Shown here: positions 25,655-35,378 of the stretch, in pieces
Layout: each line of letters begins with the position of its first letter
Position numbering within the stretch: position 1 is the stretch's first letter
From: Microscilla marina ATCC 23134
Lineage (GTDB): Bacteria > Bacteroidota > Bacteroidia > Cytophagales > Microscillaceae
Assembly (NCBI RefSeq): GCF_000169175.1
Contig: NZ_AAWS01000009.1
Location: forward strand, 1-64,000
Direction: 5' to 3'
Length of the DNA: 64,000 bases
The notes under the pieces: generated by a model
The model's database searches: none
Seen by the model: only the letters and a program-made list of their open reading frames with translations
What the model was told of the DNA's origin: nothing
Program-made: the position numbers and the translations under genes

Positions 25655-27898
25655 ATGAAGAAATTTTTACTAGCCCTGGCTTTATGCCTGGTGGGTGTAA
25701 GCTATAGCTTTGCCCAAACAATGGCTAACAATCAAAGAACACGTATTGTAAAAATTACTCGTACTACTTCGGGTAAAACATCCCAAAAATTACACAACTA
25801 TTTTGATCAAGGTTTGGCTCCTTTTTATCACGGAGTGGCTTCTGGAGACCCCTTGTCTGACCGAGTAATTCTGTGGACAAGAGTTACCCCTGATACTCCT
25901 GGCAATATAGAGGTGATTTGGCAAGTAGCCACTGATCCAAAAATGCAAAATATTGTAAACTCTGGTGTAGTAGTGACCAATGAAGCCAAAGATTACACGG
26001 TAAAAGTAGATGCAGATGGACTACAGCCGGCAACTACCTATTACTACCATTTTAGTGCTTTGGGTAGAAACTCATTGGTAGGACGTACCCGTACTGCACC
26101 TACTGCCAATGTAGAAAACTTACGTTTTGTGGTGGTATCTTGCTCTAACTATCAGAGTGGTTACTTTAATGCGTATGGCAACATTGCCGAACGCAACGAT
26201 ATTGATGCGGTGATTCACCTGGGCGACTATATCTATGAATACGCTACTGGAGAGTTTGGTTATACCGATGAGGTAGGACGTACCCACGAGCCAAGCCACG
26301 AAATTATTACCTTAGAAGATTACCGTATTCGCTATTCTTACTACCGTTTAGACCCTCAATTGCGTCGTTTGCATCAGCAGTTGCCTTTTGTTACAGTATG
26401 GGACGACCACGAATTTGCCAATGATGCTTATAAAGATGGTGCTCAAAACCACCAAAGTAATGAAGGAAGCTGGGGCAAACGTAAAGGCAATGCTTTTAAG
26501 GCATATTTTGAGTGGATGCCAGTGCGCACCAGTGACCTAGTAAAAAACCGTATTTACCGTAAGATAAGCTATGGCAACTTGGTAGACTTGATTATGCTAG
26601 ACACACGTATAGAAGGACGTGAAGCACAAGCAGGAGGCGGTTTATTTAGAAAAAGCACAGCTAAAAAACTAGAAGCACGTGCCCGCGAATTGTCACGAAG
26701 CCGCACTACCGAAGGCGACAAGTTGACCACTTTGTTGAAAGAGTTTTTACCTTATATGGTAAATGTCAACACTGGCAACCAAAAAGCTCCCAATGCCCTG
26801 ACCACTGAGGAGTTCGACTTTGCGATTAAAACTTTAGTAAAGTGGGTAGAAGCCCGCAAACAAAGTAAAGATGTAAAAACCCAGCCTGAATTTCTAAAGT
26901 TGAGAAATTTGTTGTTGAAAGCACAAAAAGACAGTCCTGATCAGCAAGCGCGTACTACAGCCCAAAGAAGCATGTTGGGAGCTGAGCAACTTGCTTGGTT
27001 TAAAACACAATTAAGCAGCTCTTCGGCTAAGTGGAAGTTGATTGGAAACCAAGTAATGTTTTTCCCTTTCAATGGTTTTGACATCAAAGATACCTGGGAT
27101 GGCTATCAGGACGAGCGAGGTAAAATCATTGATTATGTGATGGATAAGAATATTAAAAATGTGGTAGTGGTAACAGGTGACATCCACACTACTTTTGCGG
27201 CTGATGTGCCTACTTCACAATGGAAATATGCCTTATTTGGTAAGCGTTACTCAGCAATGGTAGAGTTTGTAACCTCAAGTGTCACCTCAGCCAACTTTGA
27301 TGAGTTTGTAGATCTAGGCTTGATCGGTGATTTTGCTGGTTTTGTTGCCAGTGGTTTGCTTGATGTATTAAACCCTCACTTGAAGGAGCGTAATCTTGAA
27401 GACCACGGTTATATGGTGATAGATGTAAACTCAGACAGAGTTCAAGCTGACTGGTTTTATATGAACGACATCAAGACTCGTAACAATAGCCAACGTTATG
27501 GACAAAGCTGGTATGTTCGCAACAACGAACGTTATTTACGCAAAGCAAGCCGTGCTGCTGCTAACCGTAACCTTTATACTGCTTCTGCACCTACTACACC
27601 TTTAAACAAGCGTGTAAGCAACCATAATACTGGAGCTGGTTTGTTGGTAGTAGGTAACTATCCTAATCCGGCAAATACTGAAACCAACTTGCACTATGCT
27701 TTGGCACAAGATGGTAAAGTTCAAATCTTGATTTATAACAATAAAGGCAAATTGGTAAAAAGTGTGTTGAGCCAATCGCAAGAGGCGGGCTTATACAATG
27801 TTACTTTTGGAGTAAACGACCTTAAGGCAGGTACTTATATCTATAAAGTAATTACTCAAGGCAAATCAGTAAGTCGCCGTTTATTGATTAGACGATAA
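25655..27898 (+). CDS. phoD: PhoD-family alkaline phosphatase/phosphodiesterase with T9SS sorting domain
   Basis: 747 residues from the ATG at 25655, where a signal peptide (MKKFLLALALCL to FAQ) begins; a longer frame from 25583 would bury it. An N-terminal Fn3-like PhoD domain (about 35-145; HGVASGDPLSDRVILWTRV) precedes the metallophosphatase domain with VVSCSNYQSGYF, IHLGDYIYEYATG, VWDDHEFAND and VTGDIHTTFAADV, the metal-binding Asp/His/Cys set of PhoD. The last 80 or so residues (NYPNPANTETNLHY ... LKAGTYIYKVITQG ... RLLIRR) form a type A T9SS sorting domain. The enzyme should therefore be secreted or surface-bound and release phosphate from diesters. Confidence 0.94.
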   Translation: MKKFLLALALCLVGVSYSFAQTMANNQRTRIVKITRTTSGKTSQKLHNYFDQGLAPFYHGVASGDPLSDRVILWTRVTPDTPGNIEVIWQVATDPKMQNIVNSGVVVTNEAKDYTVKVDADGLQPATTYYYHFSALGRNSLVGRTRTAPTANVENLRFVVVSCSNYQSGYFNAYGNIAERNDIDAVIHLGDYIYEYATGEFGYTDEVGRTHEPSHEIITLEDYRIRYSYYRLDPQLRRLHQQLPFVTVWDDHEFANDAYKDGAQNHQSNEGSWGKRKGNAFKAYFEWMPVRTSDLVKNRIYRKISYGNLVDLIMLDTRIEGREAQAGGGLFRKSTAKKLEARARELSRSRTTEGDKLTTLLKEFLPYMVNVNTGNQKAPNALTTEEFDFAIKTLVKWVEARKQSKDVKTQPEFLKLRNLLLKAQKDSPDQQARTTAQRSMLGAEQLAWFKTQLSSSSAKWKLIGNQVMFFPFNGFDIKDTWDGYQDERGKIIDYVMDKNIKNVVVVTGDIHTTFAADVPTSQWKYALFGKRYSAMVEFVTSSVTSANFDEFVDLGLIGDFAGFVASGLLDVLNPHLKERNLEDHGYMVIDVNSDRVQADWFYMNDIKTRNNSQRYGQSWYVRNNERYLRKASRAAANRNLYTASAPTTPLNKRVSNHNTGAGLLVVGNYPNPANTETNLHYALAQDGKVQILIYNNKGKLVKSVLSQSQEAGLYNVTFGVNDLKAGTYIYKVITQGKSVSRRLLIRR

Positions 27899-28258
27899 CT
27901 TTGATTGAGAATGATAAGGTACTAATCACAAAATAGAATGTGTGATTTTATTACTCTATATTTGGATTTATTCCTTATTTAATGTATATTAAAAATCACA
28001 TGCTGATTCAGTATGTGACCGTGCCCTTAGTGTGTGAAGTTGCAAAGCTCTACATGCGGGGGCATTTTTTATGTTTTAAACCTTACAACTCAAATAAAAA
28101 GCGAACTTCGTTTAGAGAGCACTTGCTGTATGGGCTGGCAAAGTAAACCAAGTTACGTCACTGATAAAAGGACTTAGGAACGTGTTCAAAATAAGTGTCG
28201 AGATTGAGGGCGTATACTCGACTGAGGCACTTTTTGCAGTCGTAGCCATAGCTACGGC

Positions 28259-28367
28259 GAAAACCGATGGCTGCAGCCCTGCTGCGCCGAGCTCTGCCAA
28301 AGGCTAAAAGTAACGAAAGTCAGTAAAGAGAACCGCAGAACGAAGTTCAAGCTCTGCGAAGCTAATA
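28259..28367. repeat. Dispersed intergenic repeat, copy A
   Basis: The segment from about 28259 to 28306 aligns with 56159-56203: both read AAAACCGA, GGCT, CAGC, then the identical 12-mer GCCGAGCTCTGC (28286-28297; 56184-56195). The tail GCTCTGCGAAGCTAATA recurs exactly at 28351-28367 and 56189-56205. Copy A therefore carries the GCTCTGC tail twice. Non-coding; nature unknown. Confidence 0.6.
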
Positions 28368-28393
28368 TGTTATAAACCGGACAGCTTCAAAGT

Positions 28394-28496
28394 CCCGATT
28401 TCTTATCGGGGTTATTGTTGAGGGCTATGCCCGAAATCCCGTTTACGGGGCGATCACGTTCCTTAAGCAACAACAGAGGACCTTGTGTCCCCTGTT
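28394..28496. repeat. Tandem set of GC-rich stem-loops downstream of guaA
   Basis: Four hairpins in 103 bp: CCCGAT/ATCGGG (28394-28410), GGGC/GCCC (28422-28432), CCCGT/ACGGG (28438-28449) and AACAGAGGAC/GTCCCCTGTT (28472-28496, one mismatch). Immediately downstream of the guaA stop on the minus strand, so it may protect or terminate that mRNA, but there is no clear U-tract. May be an extragenic palindromic repeat. Confidence 0.55.
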
Positions 28497-28527
28497 ATGT
28501 ACATTCAATATATAAGCTATCCAAAAA

Positions 28528-30084
28528 TTATTCCCACTCTATAGTAGCAGGTGGTTTTGAACTAATGTCGTATACTACCCGATTTACCCCTTTTACCTTA
28601 TTGATAATTTTGTTAGAGGTTTCGGCAAGAAACTCATAAGGTAAATGTACCCAATCAGCTGTCATGCCATCCAAACTATGTACCGCACGTAACGCCACCA
28701 CATTTTCGTAAGTACGTTCATCACCCATTACTCCTACCGATTGTACGGGAAGCAACATAGCACCTGCCTGCCATACGTCATCATACAAACCACTGGTTTT
28801 GAGGCCGTTGATAAAAATAGCATCTACTTGTTGCAAAATGTCTACTTTCTCTGGAGTGATGTCACTTAAGATACGAATGGCAAGTCCTGGACCAGGGAAA
28901 GGATGACGACCCAAGATTTTGTCATCAATTTCAAGACTCTTACCTACCCTCCGAACTTCGTCTTTAAATAATGTATTGAGTGGTTCTACTACTTTTAAGT
29001 CCATTTTTTCGGGTAAACCACCTACATTATGGTGCGACTTAATAGTAGCTGAAGGCCCTTTGACTGAAACTGACTCTATAATATCAGGATAAATCGTGCC
29101 TTGGCCTAACCATTTGACACCTTGTATTTTATTGGCCTCTGCCTGAAACACATCGATAAATTTACCACCAATGGCTTTACGTTTTTGCTCAGGGTCTTTC
29201 AAGCCTGTGAGTACATCATAAAAATCTTGCTTGGCATCTACTCCAGTTACATTGAGTCCCATGCCTTTATAAGACTCCAGTACTTCTTCAAACTCGTCTT
29301 TACGCAACAAGCCATTGTCTACAAAAATAGCATATAAGTTTTTGCCAATTGCTTGATGTAAAAGTACGGCAGCCACTGACGAATCTACTCCACCCGAAAG
29401 CCCTAACACTACTTTATCGTTGCCTATTTGGGCTTTTAGTTCAGCTACAGTAGTTTCAATAAAAGAATCAGGAGTCCAGGTCTGTTCACAACCACAGATG
29501 TCTACCACAAAGTTTTGCAACAACTGTTTGCCTTCAGTAGTATGGGTTACTTCAGGGTGAAACTGTATACCATAGGTATCCTGATTAGCAATTTTATAGC
29601 CTCCTACCTTTACAGATGCGGTACTGGCAAGTATCTCAAAACCTTCAGGAATATCAATAATACTGTCTCCATGAGACATCCAAACCTGTGAGTTGCTTGG
29701 AATATTTTTAAATAAAGTAGCATTACTCTGTACAAAGTGTAGATTAGCTCTTCCGTATTCGCGGGTAGCCGAAGGTTGTACTTTACCACCTGCTTTGTGT
29801 GCCATCAACTGTGCGCCATAGCACACCCCTAACAAGGGAACTTTGCCTTGAAATTTTGCTAATGGAAATGTAGGAGCTCCAGTGTCAAGTACTGAGCATG
29901 GACTCCCTGACAGAATAATCCCCTTGACATTAGTCAAGCTTTCAGCATTGTTTAAAATCTCATTGTTATAAGGAAGAATCTCACAGTAGACATTCAACTC
30001 GCGTACCCTACGAGCGATCAATTGGGTATATTGGGACCCAAAATCGAAGATTAGAATTTGTGTTTTGGTATTGTTTGGCTTCAT
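28528..30084 (-). CDS. guaA: GMP synthase (glutamine-hydrolysing)
   Basis: Converts XMP to GMP with glutamine and ATP. The N-terminal class I amidotransferase has Cys88 ([11 protein letters not shown]), His176 and Glu178 (IQFHPEVTH). The ATP-pyrophosphatase domain has the PP-loop SGGVDSS (230-236). The C-terminal dimerisation domain ends in the family signature [14 protein letters not shown]. 518 residues, standard length. Cytoplasmic. It is followed on its strand by a hairpin-rich region and preceded by an SGNH gene 163 bp upstream on the same strand. Confidence 0.98.
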   Translation of the reverse strand: MKPNNTKTQILIFDFGSQYTQLIARRVRELNVYCEILPYNNEILNNAESLTNVKGIILSGSPCSVLDTGAPTFPLAKFQGKVPLLGVCYGAQLMAHKAGGKVQPSATREYGRANLHFVQSNATLFKNIPSNSQVWMSHGDSIIDIPEGFEILASTASVKVGGYKIANQDTYGIQFHPEVTHTTEGKQLLQNFVVDICGCEQTWTPDSFIETTVAELKAQIGNDKVVLGLSGGVDSSVAAVLLHQAIGKNLYAIFVDNGLLRKDEFEEVLESYKGMGLNVTGVDAKQDFYDVLTGLKDPEQKRKAIGGKFIDVFQAEANKIQGVKWLGQGTIYPDIIESVSVKGPSATIKSHHNVGGLPEKMDLKVVEPLNTLFKDEVRRVGKSLEIDDKILGRHPFPGPGLAIRILSDITPEKVDILQQVDAIFINGLKTSGLYDDVWQAGAMLLPVQSVGVMGDERTYENVVALRAVHSLDGMTADWVHLPYEFLAETSNKIINKVKGVNRVVYDISSKPPATIEWE

Positions 30085-30247
30085 GAGGCAAAGGTAGTTC
30101 GAATAAAGGATTTTGCCAATGAGTGATTTTAAATTTTACTTTAATTGTGAGGTGATCACTATAAGACTTTAGTGTCTATGCCTTTTTTACACATTATTTA
30201 TAAAATTCTGTCAATGATAAATAAAGTCAATAGTCAAAGACCTATGA

Positions 30248-31096
30248 TTAAGCACGTCCTTCGACAAAATCAGCTACCAATCCAGCTACCATATTTGCCC
30301 CAAAGGTATTGAGGTGTAAATAGTCAGGGGTCATCAAAAAACCATTCAATGCGGCAATCTTGTCGAAGCTTTGTCCTAGAACATACCTTCTAAACATAGT
30401 TGTGGCTACCAAGCGGGTAGTAGGCTTGTATTTGCGTTTGGGGCTAAATTTGGTTTTAGTTAAAAACGCCCGTTGTTTTTCTTGCAAAGGCAAATAAGTA
30501 ATCTTGTGGAACGCTGCCAACTGTTCAATGATTTCGGCATAAGCCTGTGTTTGAGCATTGGCTTTATCATTGAGTTTTTCGCCTATAAGGGGTATAGACA
30601 TAATGGCAATCCGTGCCCGGCTACGCATTTTCAGTGCTTCAATGATGAGGCTTACGTTTTCTCGGTATTGATCTGTTAGAGGTTTTTCACTGATTTTTTT
30701 GAGTTGGCGATAAGTTGCCATATTTTTATCATCCAGCATGGCATTTAGGTCATTGGTGCCAATCAACAATACTACATGGGTAGGGTTACAGGCAATGATT
30801 TCATCCAGCCGATTGACAAGGTGTTCAGATAAATCACCATTAACGCCAGCATTGACCACATGGTACAAGCGTTGGTCAAGTTTATCTTCCAGAATATCTA
30901 CATAGTTTGCTCCCATGTTGCCTTGAGTTAAGTCGTCACCAGCACAAACTACAATTTGACGCTCATCTCCAGGTTCCAGTTCTTCGAGAAATGCTACTGG
31001 GTGGTTGAGGGGCAAAGATTGGACAAGACGGTAGAGGTAAATAAATATCCCTAATGGAACAGCTACAAGCAGTAGCAAGAACAAAGCAAAATACAT
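30248..31096 (-). CDS. SGNH/GDSL-like protein with Asp in place of the nucleophile Ser
   Basis: 282 residues with an N-terminal membrane anchor (about 2-24) and an SGNH fold facing the periplasm. Block I reads CAGDDLTQGN: Asp55 replaces the serine of GDSL. Block II (NAGVNGDLS), block III (GTNDLNA, Asn115) and block V (DYLHLN, Asp258 and His261) are all intact. The codon at block I is unambiguous (GAC GAC). The family hydrolyses esters or acetyl groups; with Asp as nucleophile it may be inactive, a binding protein or an altered enzyme. No partner is evident from the neighbours. Confidence 0.85.
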   Translation of the reverse strand: MYFALFLLLLVAVPLGIFIYLYRLVQSLPLNHPVAFLEELEPGDERQIVVCAGDDLTQGNMGANYVDILEDKLDQRLYHVVNAGVNGDLSEHLVNRLDEIIACNPTHVVLLIGTNDLNAMLDDKNMATYRQLKKISEKPLTDQYRENVSLIIEALKMRSRARIAIMSIPLIGEKLNDKANAQTQAYAEIIEQLAAFHKITYLPLQEKQRAFLTKTKFSPKRKYKPTTRLVATTMFRRYVLGQSFDKIAALNGFLMTPDYLHLNTFGANMVAGLVADFVEGRA

Positions 31097-31493
31097 GACA
31101 TTTTCAAATTTTGATTAGGTCAGCGTATAAGACCAACAGGAAAGCAGCAAAAACAGCCAACTACTTTGGGCTTATTTCTGAAGAGTTACATCAAATAGCT
31201 ATAGTTTGACGTACAAATAACTGACAAAGCATTGGTTAATTGTAGAGACGGCTTTTATTGTGCAAAAATCGGTCAAATTGCCATCATTTCTTCGTTTCTT
31301 GTAGTGGCACTGGTAGAAGATGGTTTAATCGAAATGTTTGTTTTATAATCTTTTTGATTCTTTTATGGAATCGTTTTGTTTCTACTTAGGCGTTGAGCCA
31401 AACTAATCAATGAATAAAGATTGATCGCATTAAAATCTGCATACCTTTTGATCTTAGCCTATTTGATAACCTTAAAAAGCATCAGAAACGCCA
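31097..31493. promoter_or_regulatory. Divergent intergenic region upstream of the SpoIIE gene
   Basis: 397 bp, non-coding. Promoters of the SGNH gene and the 7TM-DISM/SpoIIE gene should lie here. No paired consensus elements or hairpins stand out. Confidence 0.4.
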
Positions 31494-33644
31494 ATGAAGA
31501 TTACTGCGTTACTTATATCTTTTTTGTGTTTTTGTCATTTTACTGCAGCACAGGATACTATCTTTGTTAAAGAAAAAAGAAAGTTGTTGCTGGGTAGTAA
31601 AAACGTTCAGTTCTTAGAAGATGAATCTGGCAGACTCACCCTACACGATATTTTGACCCCATCGAGCCAACAAAAATTTAAGCAGAATCACAAAGGTGTT
31701 GTTCGGTATAATACTCCGGTGGTGTGGTTTAAAATTACCGTACAAAATCGGTTAGATGAAGATGTATGGCTTGAAATAGGTGACTCATTTGGAGTATGGT
31801 ACGCTGATTTTTATGCCCCCCTAATTAGCGACTCATTGTTAAAGTATGCTTCCCCTAAATTACTGGGAGCACTCAGACCCACCAAAGGTAGAGCATCTGC
31901 TTTTGGAAACTATTGTATACGTATTGTCCGTGCCAATGACACTGGCACAAAAGTACTTTATTTAAGGGTTTTGGGTAAGTTTCCGCATGTGCATTCTTTT
32001 CATGTAGGGTCAGTATATGCCTTTTCCCGTTACTTTCGTATGTTTGATTATCTGGTGGCAGGTTTTGTGATCCTTATTCTTTCTATGGTGGTTTATAACT
32101 CTTTTATATGGTATGCTACCAAAGATAAAGTATATGTGTACTACATTCTGGCGCTGTTAGGTATTATGTTTAACATTACTTTTGACAGCGGATATTCACT
32201 GTTTTCACATCGTTTTTTTTGGGACTACTTCTTTGTTTGGCATGGCATTGCGTTCTATTTTATTTACTTATTTGCTGTACATTACCTTGATTTGCAGCAA
32301 GCTGCTCCTAAAGTCAGGTTGTGGCTATTACTTTTAATGTTAATCCTAGTCGTCGTTTTTCCCTGCCTCAACCTGTTGCCACTTTCCAATTTTACCTCTT
32401 TATTGATTCCCTACCAGTTGTTTATTATATTATTCTATTTTAGCCTATTGGTTTGTGGCATTTACTTGTGGTTCAAAGGGTACAAAAAAGCTCGTTTTTA
32501 TACCTTGGGTTGGGGCTTTGCTATTACAGGGGTGTTCATCTTTATTGCTTCTGTAAATAACATCATCCCTATTAACGTATTTACCCAACAAATTATGTAT
32601 GTAGGATTTGGAGTAGAAGCCTTAATCTTTGGTTTAGCCTTGGGTGATCGCCTTAATTCATTGAAAAAAGAAAAAGAATTTGCCCAGGCTACCAACCTTG
32701 CTTTGGTAAGAGAGCAAAAAGAAGTGCTGGAACAAAAAGTAGAAGAACGTACCAGAGAAATACAAAACCAAAAAGAAGAACTTGAGACCCAAGCAGAAGA
32801 ATTGAGTGAGATACACAGTGCTTTACGGAAGGCTTATCGAGATATACACGAAAAAAATGAACACTTGAACGCCTCCATTGACTATGCCCAAACCATTCAA
32901 AGTGCCGCTTTATCGCTTGACAAAAAAGTAGTAAATATGTTGGGAGAAGACAACTTCTTTATCTTTTTTAACCCACTTGAAAAAGTCTCAGGTGATTTTT
33001 ATTACTTTCAGCAAGTAGGCGAAAAACTAGTAGTGGCAGCAGTAGATTGTACTGGGCACGGAATACCGGGAGCCTTGATGTCGATGATTGGTATTGAAGT
33101 AATGAACGAAATAATACGTACCGAACAAGTGACAGCGCCCGATGTAATACTGACTAAGTTGCATACACATATATGGAACACTTTAAAACAGGAAGATACT
33201 AATAACCGTGATGGGATGGACATCGCTTTAGTAACCATTGATAAAACCAATAAAAAATTGTGTTATGCTGGAGCAAAAAATCACTTGGTGTATTACCAAA
33301 ACAAGCAAATAGAGCATATCAAAGCTAGTCGTTACTCGGTAGGCGGCAATCAAATAGGAGAAGGGCAAACAAACAATGACAGTGTATTTATATCACACGA
33401 AATTTCGCTGGAACAGCCCACTACTTTTTATTTATTTTCAGATGGATTGCAAGATCAGTTTGGTGGTAGAAACGATAAAAAATTTACGCCTGGCAGGTTA
33501 CGTGAATTGTTGAAAGAGGTGCAACCGTTAAGTTTGGCAAAACAAAAGAAAACTATAGCCCAAACAATAAAAGACTGGCAAGGAGACAAAGCACAAGTAG
33601 ACGATATGCTCTTGATTGGAATTAAGGTTGATATAAGTAAATAA
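31494..33644 (+). CDS. 7TM-DISM receptor with SpoIIE serine phosphatase domain
   Basis: 716 residues: signal peptide (about 1-19), extracellular 7TMR-DISMED2 carbohydrate-binding-like domain (about 25-165), seven membrane helices (about 185-385), a long coiled coil (390-465; EQKVEERTREIQNQKEELET) and a C-terminal SpoIIE/PP2C phosphatase (about 490-714). The phosphatase metal-site motifs are FNPLEKVSGDFYYF, VAAVDCTGHGIPGALMSMIG and FYLFSDGLQDQFGG. It should sense an extracellular ligand and dephosphorylate a Ser/Thr-phosphorylated regulator. Candidates in the window are the STAS protein at 55734 and the SiaC-family protein at 15253; that link is inference. Monocistronic. Confidence 0.93.
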   Translation: MKITALLISFLCFCHFTAAQDTIFVKEKRKLLLGSKNVQFLEDESGRLTLHDILTPSSQQKFKQNHKGVVRYNTPVVWFKITVQNRLDEDVWLEIGDSFGVWYADFYAPLISDSLLKYASPKLLGALRPTKGRASAFGNYCIRIVRANDTGTKVLYLRVLGKFPHVHSFHVGSVYAFSRYFRMFDYLVAGFVILILSMVVYNSFIWYATKDKVYVYYILALLGIMFNITFDSGYSLFSHRFFWDYFFVWHGIAFYFIYLFAVHYLDLQQAAPKVRLWLLLLMLILVVVFPCLNLLPLSNFTSLLIPYQLFIILFYFSLLVCGIYLWFKGYKKARFYTLGWGFAITGVFIFIASVNNIIPINVFTQQIMYVGFGVEALIFGLALGDRLNSLKKEKEFAQATNLALVREQKEVLEQKVEERTREIQNQKEELETQAEELSEIHSALRKAYRDIHEKNEHLNASIDYAQTIQSAALSLDKKVVNMLGEDNFFIFFNPLEKVSGDFYYFQQVGEKLVVAAVDCTGHGIPGALMSMIGIEVMNEIIRTEQVTAPDVILTKLHTHIWNTLKQEDTNNRDGMDIALVTIDKTNKKLCYAGAKNHLVYYQNKQIEHIKASRYSVGGNQIGEGQTNNDSVFISHEISLEQPTTFYLFSDGLQDQFGGRNDKKFTPGRLRELLKEVQPLSLAKQKKTIAQTIKDWQGDKAQVDDMLLIGIKVDISK

Positions 33645-33706
33645 AAAAGGCTACCTATAATATGGCAACCTTAAGGTGATCATTCGAAAGAATTTTAAAC
33701 AAGTTT

Positions 33707-34588
33707 TTAACCTTGTTTGATGTGTAGAAACAAATTCACATTTTCGGCTTCACTCTTTACAGTAATATTCTTTCTGTCAAACCCTGCTTTTTCAGCAAGT
33801 TGAATCATTTCTTCTTTGGTACGATGAACCAAAAACCAGTCTCCAAACAACTCCATATATTTTCTGCTTGGGTTGTGGTCTTGGTTAAAGTTTCCGATGA
33901 TGATCTCGCCTTGATGTGTAAGCCAGGTTTTCATTTTGTTCAATACCTTCACAAAACATTTATCATTGAAATAGTCAAACAAACCCGCTGACCAAATCAC
34001 GTCATATTTTGTTGTATCATTATACCTGAAAATATTTTTTTGAATAAAGTTGATATGATTCAGGTGGGCTTTATTAAGGTTTTGTGCATAAACAATGGCT
34101 TTGGCATCCATTTCCACGCAAGTGGTATTGATGATGCTTTTGTTGTACAACTGGTCGTATAACTCTTTTAAGTCCCTTGCCGGACCACTTGCCACATTTA
34201 ATAACTCAATGCTTTTGTCAGACGTCCAATTTTTGACTTTTTTGTGCATTAGTTTTTGAAAATAACTTTTACGATTTCTTACTGCTTGTGCAGCCGAGTT
34301 CTCCAGCGAGTATTGATCCCATTTTACGTAATTGTTATTCAAGTTGCGGGTGTATATCCTATCTATGATGTGAAAATCACCTGCATAACCATAGGGTTTA
34401 GTAAAAATGTGCCCCATGATTGACTTATCATCTTTTAACAAGTCTGCGTTTTTTAATAGGTCACTTTGTTGAATAGCAACAAAATCTTGATCCGTTAAGT
34501 TGTGTAAAAGTGAATCAAGCATACCATAGTCGCTTCGGTCAGGACCATTTTTTTCAATGATCTTTTTTAGTTGCCGTACTGTTTCCAT
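33707..34588 (-). CDS. Class I SAM-dependent methyltransferase, PhcB-like
   Basis: 293 residues, soluble. The SAM-binding motif I is IELLNVASGPARDLKEL; VIWSAGLFDYFND and GEIIIGNFNQDHNPSRKYMEL follow in the positions of motifs II and III. The N-terminal helical region has GYAGDFHIIDRIYTRN, a phrase I associate with the group annotated as extracellular-factor 3-hydroxypalmitic acid methyl ester biosynthesis proteins (PhcB of Ralstonia). The substrate may thus be a 3-hydroxy fatty acid, but that is a family-level guess. Convergent to the SpoIIE receptor gene. Confidence 0.8.
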   Translation of the reverse strand: METVRQLKKIIEKNGPDRSDYGMLDSLLHNLTDQDFVAIQQSDLLKNADLLKDDKSIMGHIFTKPYGYAGDFHIIDRIYTRNLNNNYVKWDQYSLENSAAQAVRNRKSYFQKLMHKKVKNWTSDKSIELLNVASGPARDLKELYDQLYNKSIINTTCVEMDAKAIVYAQNLNKAHLNHINFIQKNIFRYNDTTKYDVIWSAGLFDYFNDKCFVKVLNKMKTWLTHQGEIIIGNFNQDHNPSRKYMELFGDWFLVHRTKEEMIQLAEKAGFDRKNITVKSEAENVNLFLHIKQG

Positions 34589-35378
34589 TGTGGTTCTTAA
34601 ATAAAGTAATATAATTCCAGGTGGTTAAACCCTCAAGATATTCAATGTTTACAAAGATAAAAAAACATTGGATGATTCTAAGAAAATGTTGTTGCTAAGT
34701 GTGTTTGTATATGTAAGCAAGATTGTACTGGCTATAGAGGAGGGAATCATTTATTGGGAAAGGTTAGATGCGTGTTAAAGGCTGACAAAAACAATTTTAA
34801 ATAAAACTTCGTTGCTAGTTATAAGGTTTGTATGAAATCAGTTTTAGCTTAAAAATATAATTTTAAACCTTTTTTATTACATTTAATTTAGTTTCTTTTT
34901 TTTGTGTTTAAGTAATTTTTTATATGATTATTATAATAAAGTATGTTTTTGTTTCTTAATAAATGTGCTAACAAAAGAAATATGTGATTATTTATTGTGA
35001 TAAAATGCCTTGTGTAAGTAAAGATTATTTAATGACTGAATTAACAGTTGCTTAACAGACCTTAATGAAATAGTATAGGGGACTTCGTTACGTAATATGT
35101 ATAATTGTGGGAAGGTATAAGAGTATAAACTCGTTTTTGTTTTTTGACTATTTGCGAAAATTATAGCTTTTGTTCATTGGCTTCAATATTTGCAGCTCAT
35201 TATTAAAAGACGAGATGAGTTATGCTTAAACTTTGTCTTCGAAGTTAAAAATCACTTTTTTAGTCAGGTTATAACAAGCATTAGCGAGTTTATAAATTCT
35301 CTGAATCAAGTTCGGAGCGCTGTTTCACTATTGAAAAGAAGACAATAAGCTAATTTTTAAACAGGACTCTAAAAGCAA
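34589..35378. other. Long AT-rich intergenic region
   Basis: About 790 bp without a credible frame on either strand, very AT-rich especially at 34860-35060. It separates the start of the methyltransferase gene from the end of the NtrC-like gene. I see no tRNA, palindrome cluster or repeat. It might hold an unrecognised small RNA or a decayed gene. Confidence 0.4.

Larger units (their letters stand above)
27899..28527. other. Repeat- and hairpin-rich intergenic region between phoD and guaA
   Basis: 629 bp with no credible gene. In order: an imperfect palindrome at about 27997-28018 (CACATGCTGA/TTCAGTATGTG); a weak terminator-like stem (28021-28070) ending in T6; palindromes GTCGAG...CTCGAC and CGTAGC...GCTACG between about 28195 and 28260; a dispersed repeat (28259-28367); and a run of tight hairpins (28394-28496). 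The middle is clearly richer in GC than the surroundings. Confidence 0.6.

Noticed and set aside
28021-28070. Terminator of phoD
   Set aside because: Only 5-6 pairs with a loop over 30 nt before T6; mentioned in the region note but not listed as a feature.
28112-28300. A 62-codon minus-strand frame in the phoD-guaA gap
   Set aside because: It lies on the dispersed repeat and palindromes, and its frame is explained by the GC-rich repeat, not by coding constraint.
33646-33672. Imperfect inverted repeat after the SpoIIE gene as a terminator
   Set aside because: Two mismatches in a 9-bp stem and no T-run; too weak to list.
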